This document shows, one piece after another, positions 7,668 through 14,454 of a DNA stretch of 16,462 nt. The position numbers and the translations under genes are program-made. Source of the stretch: CAZVWV01 sp964631745 (GTDB lineage Bacteria > Bdellovibrionota_C > UBA2361 > JBGSMV01); the NCBI GenBank assembly GCA_964631745.1, contig CAZVWV010000090.1, positions 1-16,462 on the forward strand. Direction: 5' to 3'. The notes beneath the pieces were generated by a model. It searched no databases, had not been told where the DNA came from, and saw only the letters and a program-made list of their open reading frames with translations. Each line of letters begins with the position of its first letter. Positions within the stretch are counted from its first letter, which is position 1.

Positions 7668-8138
7668 ATGCAAAGCAGAGATCGTAATTCAGCAAACTTA
7701 CCAGTTATTAGCGCTTTTTTACCTAACGGTGGCGCCGAAGCCGCTTTGGCGAGCCTAAAAATGTTGCGTGTCGAACCGGTATACATCTCGGTCATGCTAG
7801 GCGCAAACAAAAATCCGGAACCGGAAGCGGCGCAAGCTTCGATATTGCGAGCTTTGGTAAACGACTTGGTCACAAGCAATTTATATCGCAGAGTTATGTC
7901 AGCTGTTCTTAAGCTGTTGAATAAGATTCCGGCGACCGGAATCATAGGTCAGAACGGGTTAATCATATTAATTGTGCCCGTCGAAAACAAAACTCTTGAG
8001 CTAGTGGTGCGCCGCACCATGCGATATCACGGCGCCTTTGAAGTTTCGGACCCGCTTGTTAATGTTTCTGTGGGGCAATCCACATCTAATCCTGTACCAA
8101 TCGCTCATTATGGAAGCACTCAGGCTTCGATTCTTTGA
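7668..8138 (+). CDS. Hypothetical protein, 156 residues
   Basis: I do not recognise the family. The protein is soluble-looking with alternating hydrophobic strands and helices: LPVISAFL (11-18), EPVYISVMLGA (36-46), a long helix at about 53-86 and the strand LIILIVPVE (98-106). It has no signal peptide or Cys and ends in a Pro/Ser/Thr-rich stretch. The ATG has AAGGA eight bases upstream. A perfect 8-bp hairpin lies within the coding region (7925-7943). Confidence 0.7.
   Translation: MQSRDRNSANLPVISAFLPNGGAEAALASLKMLRVEPVYISVMLGANKNPEPEAAQASILRALVNDLVTSNLYRRVMSAVLKLLNKIPATGIIGQNGLIILIVPVENKTLELVVRRTMRYHGAFEVSDPLVNVSVGQSTSNPVPIAHYGSTQASIL
7925..7943 (+). other. Perfect 8-bp inverted repeat inside the coding region
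   Basis: GATTCCGG and CCGGAATC flank a 3-base CGA spacer. In the message this would be a stable stem with a tight loop, over the codons for KIPATGII (86-93). No T-run follows. It may be chance or an mRNA structure. Confidence 0.5.
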
Positions 8139-8245
8139 GATTTAGGGTGGGGGGACGGTATTTGGGCCACAGCATGACGGCCATCATTCCCCGGCGACAC
8201 CAAAAGGCTGGTACCATATGATTTTATAAGCACTAGGAAGGTATC

Positions 8246-8416
8246 ATGTTAAATTGGGCGGTGGTTTTTCTAATGATTGCGTTAGTGGCTGCGTTATTTG
8301 GCTTTTCAGGGTTGGCAGGAACAGCCGCTTGGATGGCAAAATCACTCTTCTTGATCTTTATAGTACTGTTCTTGATCTCTTTGCTTGTCCCTCGAATGCG
8401 GCCGCCTCCGGTTTAG
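8246..8416 (+). CDS. DUF1328-family small membrane protein
   Basis: This 56-residue protein starts MLNWAVVFLMIALVAALFGF and has two predicted membrane helices (about 4-22 and 32-48) with a short SGLAGTAAWMAK turn and a Pro/Arg-rich end. This closely follows the DUF1328 (YtjA-like) pattern of small inner-membrane proteins, whose function is not established. The start has AGGAAGG four bases upstream. It sits 107 bp after the 7668 gene and 111 bp before the sensor kinase. Confidence 0.85.
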   Translation: MLNWAVVFLMIALVAALFGFSGLAGTAAWMAKSLFLIFIVLFLISLLVPRMRPPPV

Positions 8417-8527
8417 CGGGCCAATTCAGAACGGTACGCCAGACTCTGCGATTCGCTTTGGCGAAAACAAATTCGGAGTTCTCCAATTAACTGTGATATA
8501 CATGAGTAATTAATCATATTTTAACTT

Positions 8528-10798
8528 ATGGGTAATAACACTTCCGGCCCATCACGAAGTTTGGTGAACTCAACTAGATTTGCGGCGATTATCGCTCTGG
8601 TAGTCTCGCTATTTGGGATGACGGGGTCGATGCTCCATGTCCATATCTTTCCAGTAATCTTCTCTAAAGAAGTTGTTTACCATCCCATCGCAGCCTTTGC
8701 GCTTTTCTTAATAAGCCTTGCGATGCTCCTAGCAGATGCCCCGAGATCTAGAAAATTAGCAAACTTGTTGTCTATGGGCGCGCTTCTAATTGCTACGGCC
8801 CTTGCAGCCTTGCAGATAATTGCAGATTCACAGTGGATTGGGAGATTGGTTGCTAATTGGGAGGTAATCAGCGGCGGATTACAGATACCGAAGGTCGCCG
8901 TGAATTCTGCCTTGTTCCTTATTATGGCGGCGGCGAGCACTTATTTCTACACGCTCTCCGGCAGCCCTAAATCTTCGTACATCGCGCTAAGTTTGCTGGG
9001 TGCCTTGGTAAGCGCTATTGGGGCAGCGGCCATTTTCGGATATCTGGCTGAGTTAGAAGTCGGATATGCCTGGGGATTCTCGTACGGAATGTCTCTCTCT
9101 GAGGCGATCGGGGCCTTTGTGGCTGGCATCGGAATAATCTGCATGTTTTGGTCTGTAGCGCTGCCCGCGCTTCAGTCACTTCGAGAGCTACTGCGCGAAA
9201 TTACCCTCTTCTCGACCCTATTGGTGCTTTTGGTGGCGCTTTGTAGCGGGGCATTTGCAGTGCTGCCGCTATACGATCAACTCCAACAGCTTGCCAAGGG
9301 CGAGGTCTCCCAGTTGGCGGAGCGGCGTGCCGACGATATCCTTCGATATTTTAGTAGGATTAATGCGGAGTTTCCCCACCAGACCGATCTCTTAAATGCT
9401 TTCCAAGAACCGTTAGGATTAATTCATGCCCTTAGCGCTTCGCGCCTCGACGATGTCGATCCTGGCCCAAGCGCGGTCGCCATGGTATTAGGCGCTGTCC
9501 GGCTCGACAATTCAGGCGCTCGGGTTGCGTGGTTGGGCCGGGAGATCCCTAACGAGTATTTAAGTTTGGCGCCGACGGCCACATCCAAGGTCAGCTTTTA
9601 CGGCCCCTTTCAGTTTTCCGAGGCACCAGTCTTTATCGCACTGAAGAGAAAGGTTAATCCAATCGCGGATAGAGACCTTGTGGATATGCTGCTTGTCTCG
9701 GGCGAGTTCTTGGGGAGTGTGCTCACAGTCCGCGAAGATGATCCGAGTTTCGTATCCCTTTACTTGCTAGAACGTGATGAAGGCACAGATCGCTTTTTCA
9801 GATTCGATCGGAATGTTAACCAGCTTGTCTCGTTTCAAACTAAGAGCTCCAGGAAGATTAATGTTGGCGATCAAGAGAACATGGAAGATGTCGCCAAAGG
9901 GTTTCTCGAGCCGATACCGGTCTCAGAGCACCCTTCTTTTTTAACTTACCGCGGAATTCCTGATACCAGATATGTAGTCTTAGCCATGGGCTCGGGGCGT
10001 GATCTTTACCGCAGCTTAAACGGACGCTTAGTTAAATCTCTGGCGTTAGCAATCGCCTTTGCCTTGTTTGGTGCCTTGGGTACCTTTCGCTTGGTGCATA
10101 AGGTCGTGACACAAGCAGAGAAAATTCGCCAGGAGACTAACCTGGCGCGTAAGAGTCGCGAGGAGCTAGCTAAGCAATCTTTGCGCGAAAAAGAGGTTCT
10201 GCTGCAAGAGATTCATCACCGCGTGAAGAACAACCTGCAAGTCATCTCAAGCTTATTGCGCTTGCAGGCTAGATCGAGTGGGAGTGAGGAATTAAAGAAT
10301 GCCTTGCGGGAGAGTGAGAATCGCATCGCCACAATCGGGGTCTTGCACCAATTACTTTATCAATCAGACAACTTGGCGGCCGTGAATTTGCGAACTTATA
10401 TCGAACAGCTCTGCGCCGGGATATTAAAGACTTTCAACGCCGAGAAGGCCGTAAACTTTGAGTTTAAAGGCGTGGATACCGAGGTTGAGCTTAACGTAGC
10501 CTTGCCATGCGGTTTGCTAGTCACCGAAATTTTAACCAATTCCGTAAAACACGCCTTTCCCGAGGGGAAATTGGGTAAGGTCAGCGCAAGTTTGGGTTAT
10601 CTTGAGCCTGATATGATAGAGCTGGTCTTGTCTGATGATGGCATCGGTTTTGAGGAAGCTCAAATCCCGGTGGGAAAAGGCGCCTTAGGCAGCAGGTTGA
10701 TAAAGCAGCTTGCGGAGCAGTTGCGCGCCACGATTGAACGGCTGCAAGTGCAAGGAACTTGCTATAGAATTTTATTTCCGCGAAGTAAGGCTATTTAG
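8528..10798 (+). CDS. Multi-spanning sensor histidine kinase (HisKA_2 type)
   Basis: This 756-residue membrane kinase is predicted to sense a signal and phosphorylate a response regulator, most simply the one at 11086. About seven membrane helices lie at 16-38, 52-70, 78-98, 124-142, 150-172, 192-212 and 226-248. An extracytoplasmic region (about 250-500) and an eighth helix (502-522) follow. A short coiled coil (525-560) leads to the HisKA_2 H-box EIHHRVKNNLQVISSLLRLQ (561-580, with the His before RVKN as the likely phosphosite). The ATPase part has the N-box EILTNSVKHAF (667-677) and the G-box DDGIGF (703-708). The N-terminal helices, with their two IPKVAVNSAL/MSLSEAIGAF-like entries, recall MASE-type sensory regions. 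No strong Shine-Dalgarno precedes the ATG, so the exact start is less certain. Confidence 0.92.
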   Translation: MGNNTSGPSRSLVNSTRFAAIIALVVSLFGMTGSMLHVHIFPVIFSKEVVYHPIAAFALFLISLAMLLADAPRSRKLANLLSMGALLIATALAALQIIADSQWIGRLVANWEVISGGLQIPKVAVNSALFLIMAAASTYFYTLSGSPKSSYIALSLLGALVSAIGAAAIFGYLAELEVGYAWGFSYGMSLSEAIGAFVAGIGIICMFWSVALPALQSLRELLREITLFSTLLVLLVALCSGAFAVLPLYDQLQQLAKGEVSQLAERRADDILRYFSRINAEFPHQTDLLNAFQEPLGLIHALSASRLDDVDPGPSAVAMVLGAVRLDNSGARVAWLGREIPNEYLSLAPTATSKVSFYGPFQFSEAPVFIALKRKVNPIADRDLVDMLLVSGEFLGSVLTVREDDPSFVSLYLLERDEGTDRFFRFDRNVNQLVSFQTKSSRKINVGDQENMEDVAKGFLEPIPVSEHPSFLTYRGIPDTRYVVLAMGSGRDLYRSLNGRLVKSLALAIAFALFGALGTFRLVHKVVTQAEKIRQETNLARKSREELAKQSLREKEVLLQEIHHRVKNNLQVISSLLRLQARSSGSEELKNALRESENRIATIGVLHQLLYQSDNLAAVNLRTYIEQLCAGILKTFNAEKAVNFEFKGVDTEVELNVALPCGLLVTEILTNSVKHAFPEGKLGKVSASLGYLEPDMIELVLSDDGIGFEEAQIPVGKGALGSRLIKQLAEQLRATIERLQVQGTCYRILFPRSKAI

Positions 10799-10871
10799 TA
10801 ACCGTTCAGGGGGTGATAAAGTGGGGTGAGATCAGTTAGTTATAACGCGGTAATTCTGCCGGTTCGGATGG

Positions 10872-10899
10872 AAAACCCTGATCGGGTTTACTGTTTTTC
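10872..10899 (+). terminator. Probable rho-independent terminator after the kinase gene
   Basis: AAACCC (10873-10878) and GGGTTT (10884-10889) form a 6-bp stem around a TGATC loop, followed by ACTGTTTTT. It lies 75 bp after the kinase stop. The stem is AT-rich at its base, so termination may be partial, allowing read-through into the regulator gene. Confidence 0.5.
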
Positions 10900-10914
10900 T
10901 GCATAAAGAGGAAT

Positions 10915-11002
10915 CTGACGCTCAACGTTTCGCGTCAGCCTCCTTTGACGGTTAGTTTTTTCCACCCCCGATTTGAGTACAAATCGGCCCCTTAATAGGG
11001 GC
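10915..11002 (+). promoter_or_regulatory. Structured leader before the REC-CRP regulator
   Basis: This part of the 287-bp gap is dense in hairpins. CTGACGC (10915-10921) pairs with GCGTCAG (10932-10938). CGTCA within the second arm (10933-10937) can instead pair with TGACG (10946-10950), giving a stem followed by TTAGTTTTTT, a possible attenuator. The loop of that second form contains CCTCCTT (10939-10945), which complements the regulator's Shine-Dalgarno AAGGAGG (11075-11081). Two further perfect hairpins follow: CCGATTT/AAATCGG (10968-10987) and GCCCCT/AGGGGC (10987-11002). Whether one transcript spans all of this depends on a promoter I cannot place with confidence. Confidence 0.5.
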
Positions 11003-11074
11003 TGTATAGACCTTTCAGTTCCTCGCGATCTTTGTGCCCCGTGAACGGATACGCTATTTAAGAATGAGTTTAAT

Positions 11075-11081
11075 AAGGAGG
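11075..11081 (+). promoter_or_regulatory. Strong Shine-Dalgarno of the regulator gene
   Basis: AAGGAGG lies four bases before the ATG at 11086. With the following TTG it could form a 10-bp duplex (one G-U pair) with CAGCCTCCTT at 10936-10945, so it is a plausible target of sequestration. Confidence 0.75.
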
Positions 11082-11085
11082 TTGT

Positions 11086-12255
11086 ATGGCAAATGAAAAG
11101 ATACTTGTGGTTGAGGACGAAGCTATTACAGGCACGCACATCCAGGATATTTTAGAAGAAGTTGGTTACACAGTAGTCGGGCCGGTAATGTCAGGCGAGG
11201 CTGCAATAAACGCGGCTGCCTCCGAGAGTCCGGATCTGGTTCTGATGGATATCTATCTGCAGGGCGCCATGACCGGAATAGAAGCCGCCGCAAGAATTTG
11301 GAACAGACACAGTATCCCGGTGGTTTTCTTGACAGCTTTCAGTGACGAACAAACATTAGCGCAGGCTAAATTGTTGAACCCATACGGCTACCTGCTTAAG
11401 CCATTCGAGGAGGCCGATCTTCGCACCGCGGTTGAGTTGGCGCTGCATCGGCGCTCCGTTGAGGCCCCCAAGAAAGTGCTCGCGCATGAGCTCTTAGATC
11501 CGGAAGAGGATCTAAAAACTGCGCAGCTTGGCGAGAAGGGGTACACCCCCATGACTTTTTTGAAACGCATCGATCCCTTTCGCAAGTTTCCGGAAAGCGA
11601 GCTGGAAGAGATCGCAAGCAAGGCAAGTTTTAGACATCTTAAAGCCCGTCAAGTGCTTGGCCATCAAGGTGACGAAAACAAAGTATGCTTCATCGTTGTC
11701 TCCGGCAGAATGGCCTTCTCGCAAGCCTCCGCCGATGGCAAGGAGCTAACCGTAGCGCTCGTTCCCCCAGGCGATATCTTTGGTCTAACTCTAGTGTTGC
11801 ATCACGGACCACTACCGTTTTCGGTGACGGCTCAAAGAGAATCGCAGATATTAACCATTCCGGAAGATGCCCTGCGGGCCGCCTTAAAGCGGCATCCCGA
11901 ACTTTACGAAGAGTTCGCCGATAGCTTAAACGACAGACTGTGTCGCATGAACAGCTTCGCCGTGCGCTTGGCGCATGAAAAAGTGGAAGCCCGAATAGCC
12001 TTCCTGCTGGAAGAGCTGATCTCAGTCTTCGGGAAATACGATCGCCAAGCCAGTAGCTATGAACTAAACCTAACCCGCCAAGAGCTTGCGGAGTGCAGCG
12101 GCACAACTCCTGAGACAGCCATACGCGCCACAAAAATAATGGAACGTGATGGGCTACTAGATCTCTCAACCCCAGGGCGCATAGTGGTGCTGAACTTGGA
12201 CGGCCTATCGGGTGCAAAGGGCCGGGAGCAGGATGGTGATGGGGATGCGGAGTAG
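11086..12255 (+). CDS. Response regulator: receiver plus CRP/FNR-type domain
   Basis: This is a predicted transcription regulator of 389 residues. The N-terminal receiver domain (about 4-120) has the acidic pocket E10/D11, phospho-acceptor Asp55 (LVLMDIYL), Thr83 and Lys105 (LLKPF). A cyclic-nucleotide-binding beta-roll (about 158-275) follows, with VALVPPGDIFGL, then a dimer helix (about 280-312) and a CRP-type winged helix-turn-helix (about 325-370, LTRQELAECSGTTPETAIRA). It therefore could respond both to phosphorylation and to a small ligand or redox-type signal. I do not see the RxS phosphate-binding motif of true cAMP binders, nor an FNR Cys cluster. The acidic tail (EQDGDGDAE) is short. 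The kinase immediately upstream is its likely partner. Confidence 0.9.
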   Translation: MANEKILVVEDEAITGTHIQDILEEVGYTVVGPVMSGEAAINAAASESPDLVLMDIYLQGAMTGIEAAARIWNRHSIPVVFLTAFSDEQTLAQAKLLNPYGYLLKPFEEADLRTAVELALHRRSVEAPKKVLAHELLDPEEDLKTAQLGEKGYTPMTFLKRIDPFRKFPESELEEIASKASFRHLKARQVLGHQGDENKVCFIVVSGRMAFSQASADGKELTVALVPPGDIFGLTLVLHHGPLPFSVTAQRESQILTIPEDALRAALKRHPELYEEFADSLNDRLCRMNSFAVRLAHEKVEARIAFLLEELISVFGKYDRQASSYELNLTRQELAECSGTTPETAIRATKIMERDGLLDLSTPGRIVVLNLDGLSGAKGREQDGDGDAE

Positions 12256-12342
12256 GGGGAGATCTGGTTACTCCCGAAAGGGGTTATGAATTCTAACGCG
12301 TTTAAATTTCTGGCCGTGCGAGAGCTTCTTGCCAGTGCCCCG

Positions 12343-12397
12343 TGGCCTCTGTGGTTAAAGACCCAAATTACAATGTCCTACCGGACAGCAGTGGGTT
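12343..12397. repeat. Dispersed 55-bp repeat, copy 2
   Basis: This block matches positions 1-55 at 53 of 55 bases in the same orientation. It keeps the TGTCC-TACC-GGACA hairpin with perfect pairing. After GTGGGTT the sequence becomes unrelated to that of copy 1, which marks a shared right boundary. No transposase gene adjoins it here. Confidence 0.8.
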
Positions 12398-12499
12398 ACA
12401 AAAATATTACCGTCGACGAAGATTCCCAAACAAGGGCCGTGGTTGCGCATGGTCTCTGAGATGAATACGGGCTGGCTGTGTGTCTGTGTAGATCAATTC

Positions 12500-12530
12500 G
12501 ATTGGCAATCCTTGGCAAAGAGTGCCAATC
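12500..12530. promoter_or_regulatory. Probable ParD operator (inverted repeat)
   Basis: GATTGGCA (12500-12507) and TGCCAATC (12523-12530) are perfect 8-bp inverted arms. A third TTGGCA lies between them at 12512-12517. The site covers the -35 box and spacer of the parDE promoter. ParD-type ribbon-helix-helix antitoxins repress their own operons at such sites, so autoregulation is the natural reading. Confidence 0.7.
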
Positions 12531-12540
12531 GTGCTATGCT
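12512..12540 (+). promoter_or_regulatory. Sigma-70-type promoter of parDE
   Basis: TTGGCA (12512-12517) and TATGCT (12535-12540) are separated by 17 bases. The start codon of parD follows 27 bases after the -10 box, behind a TTTAGGAGG ribosome site. Confidence 0.65.
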
Positions 12541-12567
12541 TAATTTATCATTTAGGAGGCCCAACCC

Positions 12568-12840
12568 ATGGACACAGATACAATGAACATCGCTCTGCCA
12601 CAGAATCTTAAAGAGTATGTCCAACATCAGGTCGCTGTTGGCGGTTACAGCAGCGTCAGCGAATATCTTCGCGAACTCATCAGGGCAGATCAGAAGCGTA
12701 AGGCCAAAGAATCGCTTGAAGCAGAAATTCTAAAGGGTTTAAATAGCGGTGAATCCACGATAATGTCAAAGCAGGATTGGCAACGCATCAGAGAGCAAGT
12801 GGCGAAACGACACTCTGCAAAGAGAAATGGAACTCGCTAA
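12568..12840 (+). CDS. parD: ParD-family antitoxin
   Basis: This 90-residue antitoxin is predicted to bind and neutralise the ParE toxin and to repress the operon. Residues about 6-46 form the ribbon-helix-helix DNA-binding fold (MNIALPQNLKEYVQHQVAVG, then YSSVSEYLRELIRADQ), as in ParD proteins of the CopG/Arc/MetJ class. The C-terminal part (47-90) is charged and helical, as expected for the toxin-binding tail. The ATG has TTTAGGAGG eight bases upstream; an internal ATG (codon 6) is an alternative start. Its stop codon abuts the parE start without a gap. Confidence 0.92.
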   Translation: MDTDTMNIALPQNLKEYVQHQVAVGGYSSVSEYLRELIRADQKRKAKESLEAEILKGLNSGESTIMSKQDWQRIREQVAKRHSAKRNGTR

Positions 12841-13158
12841 ATGAGTCTGGTGAAAAGACGTCCGCAGGTTGCGGTTGACCTGCTCGAATATTGTGGCTTT
12901 TTAGCAATGGATAGCTTGGAGGCCGCGCTGCGATTCATCGACGCCGCTGAAGGAACATTTGTTTTTGTTGCCAAGAATCCTGAAATTGGAAGCTTATGCG
13001 GATTCAAATCAATTCAAGCTATGCGAGTACGTTCTTGGCCTATTAAGGGATTTGAAAAGTGCCTTATGTTTTATGAAGTCCTTCCTGACGGAGTTGACGT
13101 GATACGCGTCCTACATGGTGCTCGGAACCTAGTGAGTATTCTTGAAGGAATTGAATAG
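12841..13158 (+). CDS. parE: ParE-family toxin
   Basis: This is a 105-residue predicted toxin of the RelE/ParE superfamily. ParE toxins classically inhibit DNA gyrase, whereas RelE relatives cleave mRNA; sequence alone supports ParE, given its pairing with ParD. Typical features are the two N-terminal helices (VDLLEYCGFLAMDSLEAALRF), the RVRSWPIKGFEKCLMFYEV strands and the closing VDVIRVLHGARNL motif. The start codon ATG directly follows the parD TAA, so expression is probably by translational coupling. The length and key motif are intact, so the toxin is probably functional. Confidence 0.92.
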   Translation: MSLVKRRPQVAVDLLEYCGFLAMDSLEAALRFIDAAEGTFVFVAKNPEIGSLCGFKSIQAMRVRSWPIKGFEKCLMFYEVLPDGVDVIRVLHGARNLVSILEGIE

Positions 13159-13173
13159 CGAAGGTTGGTGTGT

Positions 13174-14328
13174 ATGATATTTTGCCGACGTATCACTCTC
13201 AGATTCTTGCTGCTATCTCTTTCTGTGTTTAACGGCTATTTTGCTGCCTTTGCGCAGGAGCTTTCGCCGCGCGCTTCTGAAAAACCGATTCAAATCGGCG
13301 CCACTTTGGCGCTCTCCGGCAAACTTGCTTTCTCTGGCGTTGCCAGTCGGCGCGGACTAGAGCTTGGTGTTCAATCCTTGAACAAGACTGGTGGGGTTGA
13401 TGGGCGAGCGCTCGCTCTCGTGATTGATGATAACGGTGGGGAGGCCGGACGTGCTGTATCTGGTGTCACAAAACTCTTGAATGTGGATAGAATAGATATA
13501 GTTTTCTCTTCTCTTACACATATTTCACAGGCTCTGAAAGATATAGTTAGGCAGCATGCCAAACTTTTTATCTATTCCGCTTCAGTGGGCGGAATCGCGG
13601 CTGAAAATCCTTTGGCATTTAGAGATTGGGGAGACATTACCGAACAGATGCGCACTCTCTTTAGTGCTGTTAGTGGAGCGGGAGTTCGAAAAGTTGCATT
13701 AATAAGCGAACAATCCGACGCTTGTAACGAGGGATTCACTGTCGTTCGTCGTTTGCTTGAACAGCACGGCGAGACGATTGTAGCAGATGAAAATTTCAAT
13801 CCCGGTGAAACTGATTTCCGCAGCTTGCTTTTGAAGGTGGTATCCAAAAAGCCCGATGCTTTTATCTTTTGCGCCTGGCGCGACGCCGGCACAATTATGC
13901 GCCAGATTAAGCAGATCGGCTTGATATCTATTCCAAGCTTCCATGCGCTAGCGCCGTTTCTTCCTGACAACGACACTCCAGAGGTGCGTGCTCTCTATGC
14001 TGAGAACCGCTCTCAATCTGTTTGGTCCGGCCTGGTTCCGGGAGCCAAACCACAAAGCGACGCCCAACAGTTTGTAGAGCTATTTAAAGTTCGTTTTGGG
14101 GAAGAGCCGCGCATGGAAGCCGCCTTTGCCTACGATGACATGATAGTCTTGGGGCAAGCCCTGAGAGCTTGTCACGGGATTTCGGACCCAAGCTGTGTGG
14201 CGGCGAGATTGCAAGGTACAGCCTATAATGGCGCCGGCGGAAGGCTTTCGTTCGATCAGCATCGCTGTTCAAACCGCGAGAGCTTTATGATCAAGGTGAA
14301 AGATGGGAGTTGGGTGCGGGCAGAGTGA
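13174..14328 (+). CDS. Periplasmic substrate-binding protein, Leu/Ile/Val type
   Basis: This 384-residue predicted periplasmic protein belongs to the Peripla_BP_6 (LivJ-like) group, which binds amino acids or related small molecules for ABC uptake or sensing. A signal peptide (about 1-27, cleavage after AFA) is followed by IQIGATLALSGKLAFSG (39-55) and a GLELGVQSLNKTGGVDGR segment (61-78), both typical of the family. I chose the ATG at 13174, with AAGG nine bases upstream, over the upstream TTG or GTG codons. No permease or ATPase genes are adjacent. It begins 15 bp after the parE stop with no visible terminator between, so it may share the parDE transcript. Confidence 0.85.
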   Translation: MIFCRRITLRFLLLSLSVFNGYFAAFAQELSPRASEKPIQIGATLALSGKLAFSGVASRRGLELGVQSLNKTGGVDGRALALVIDDNGGEAGRAVSGVTKLLNVDRIDIVFSSLTHISQALKDIVRQHAKLFIYSASVGGIAAENPLAFRDWGDITEQMRTLFSAVSGAGVRKVALISEQSDACNEGFTVVRRLLEQHGETIVADENFNPGETDFRSLLLKVVSKKPDAFIFCAWRDAGTIMRQIKQIGLISIPSFHALAPFLPDNDTPEVRALYAENRSQSVWSGLVPGAKPQSDAQQFVELFKVRFGEEPRMEAAFAYDDMIVLGQALRACHGISDPSCVAARLQGTAYNGAGGRLSFDQHRCSNRESFMIKVKDGSWVRAE

Positions 14329-14376
14329 GAATAGTACAGTCCCTCACGCCCGCTTAGAAAAGCCAGCCGCAGTCCC

Positions 14377-14388
14377 CCGATCGATCGG
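14377..14388. other. 12-bp perfect palindrome between convergent genes
   Basis: CCGATCGATCGG lies in the 126-bp gap between the substrate-binding protein gene and abiEii. No T-run is next to it, so it is not a clear terminator. It could be a protein-binding site or chance. Confidence 0.35.
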
Positions 14389-14454
14389 CGATGTGCCCAT
14401 CTGCGCCAAGGTTTTTGAGGTAATTCAACAAAAAAACTGGAATCCTCATGGGCT

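Larger units (their letters stand above)
12256..12567. other. Intergenic region with repeat copy and parDE promoter
   Basis: This 312-bp spacer holds the second copy of the 55-bp repeat (12343-12397) and, near its right end, the operator and promoter of parDE. A 57-codon frame (12286-12459) crosses the repeat but has poor support as a gene. No terminator with a clear T-run is visible after the regulator gene. Confidence 0.6.

Noticed and set aside
7649..7945. Minus-strand 98-codon frame opposite the 7668 gene
   Set aside because: The plus-strand frame is longer, with a well-placed ribosome site; the minus frame is the antisense shadow.
8448..8470. TTCGC-TTTG-GCGAA hairpin after the DUF1328 gene as terminator
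   Set aside because: It is followed by AACAAA rather than a T-run on the plus strand, so termination is not supported.
8254..8490. A longer plus-strand frame overlapping the DUF1328 gene
   Set aside because: The 56-residue frame at 8246-8416 matches a known family and has a good ribosome site; the longer frame does not.
10888..11139. Minus-strand 83-codon frame over the leader
   Set aside because: It crosses the hairpins and the start of the regulator gene, and has no recognisable domain.
11690..12217. Minus-strand 175-codon frame opposite the response regulator
   Set aside because: It lies entirely antisense to a gene with clear receiver and CRP domains, and its Arg/Leu/Cys-rich composition is typical of a shadow frame.
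12286..12459. A 57-codon plus-strand frame crossing repeat copy 2
   Set aside because: The ribosome site is too close to the ATG, the frame depends on a mobile-looking repeat, and the part outside the repeat resembles no protein I know.
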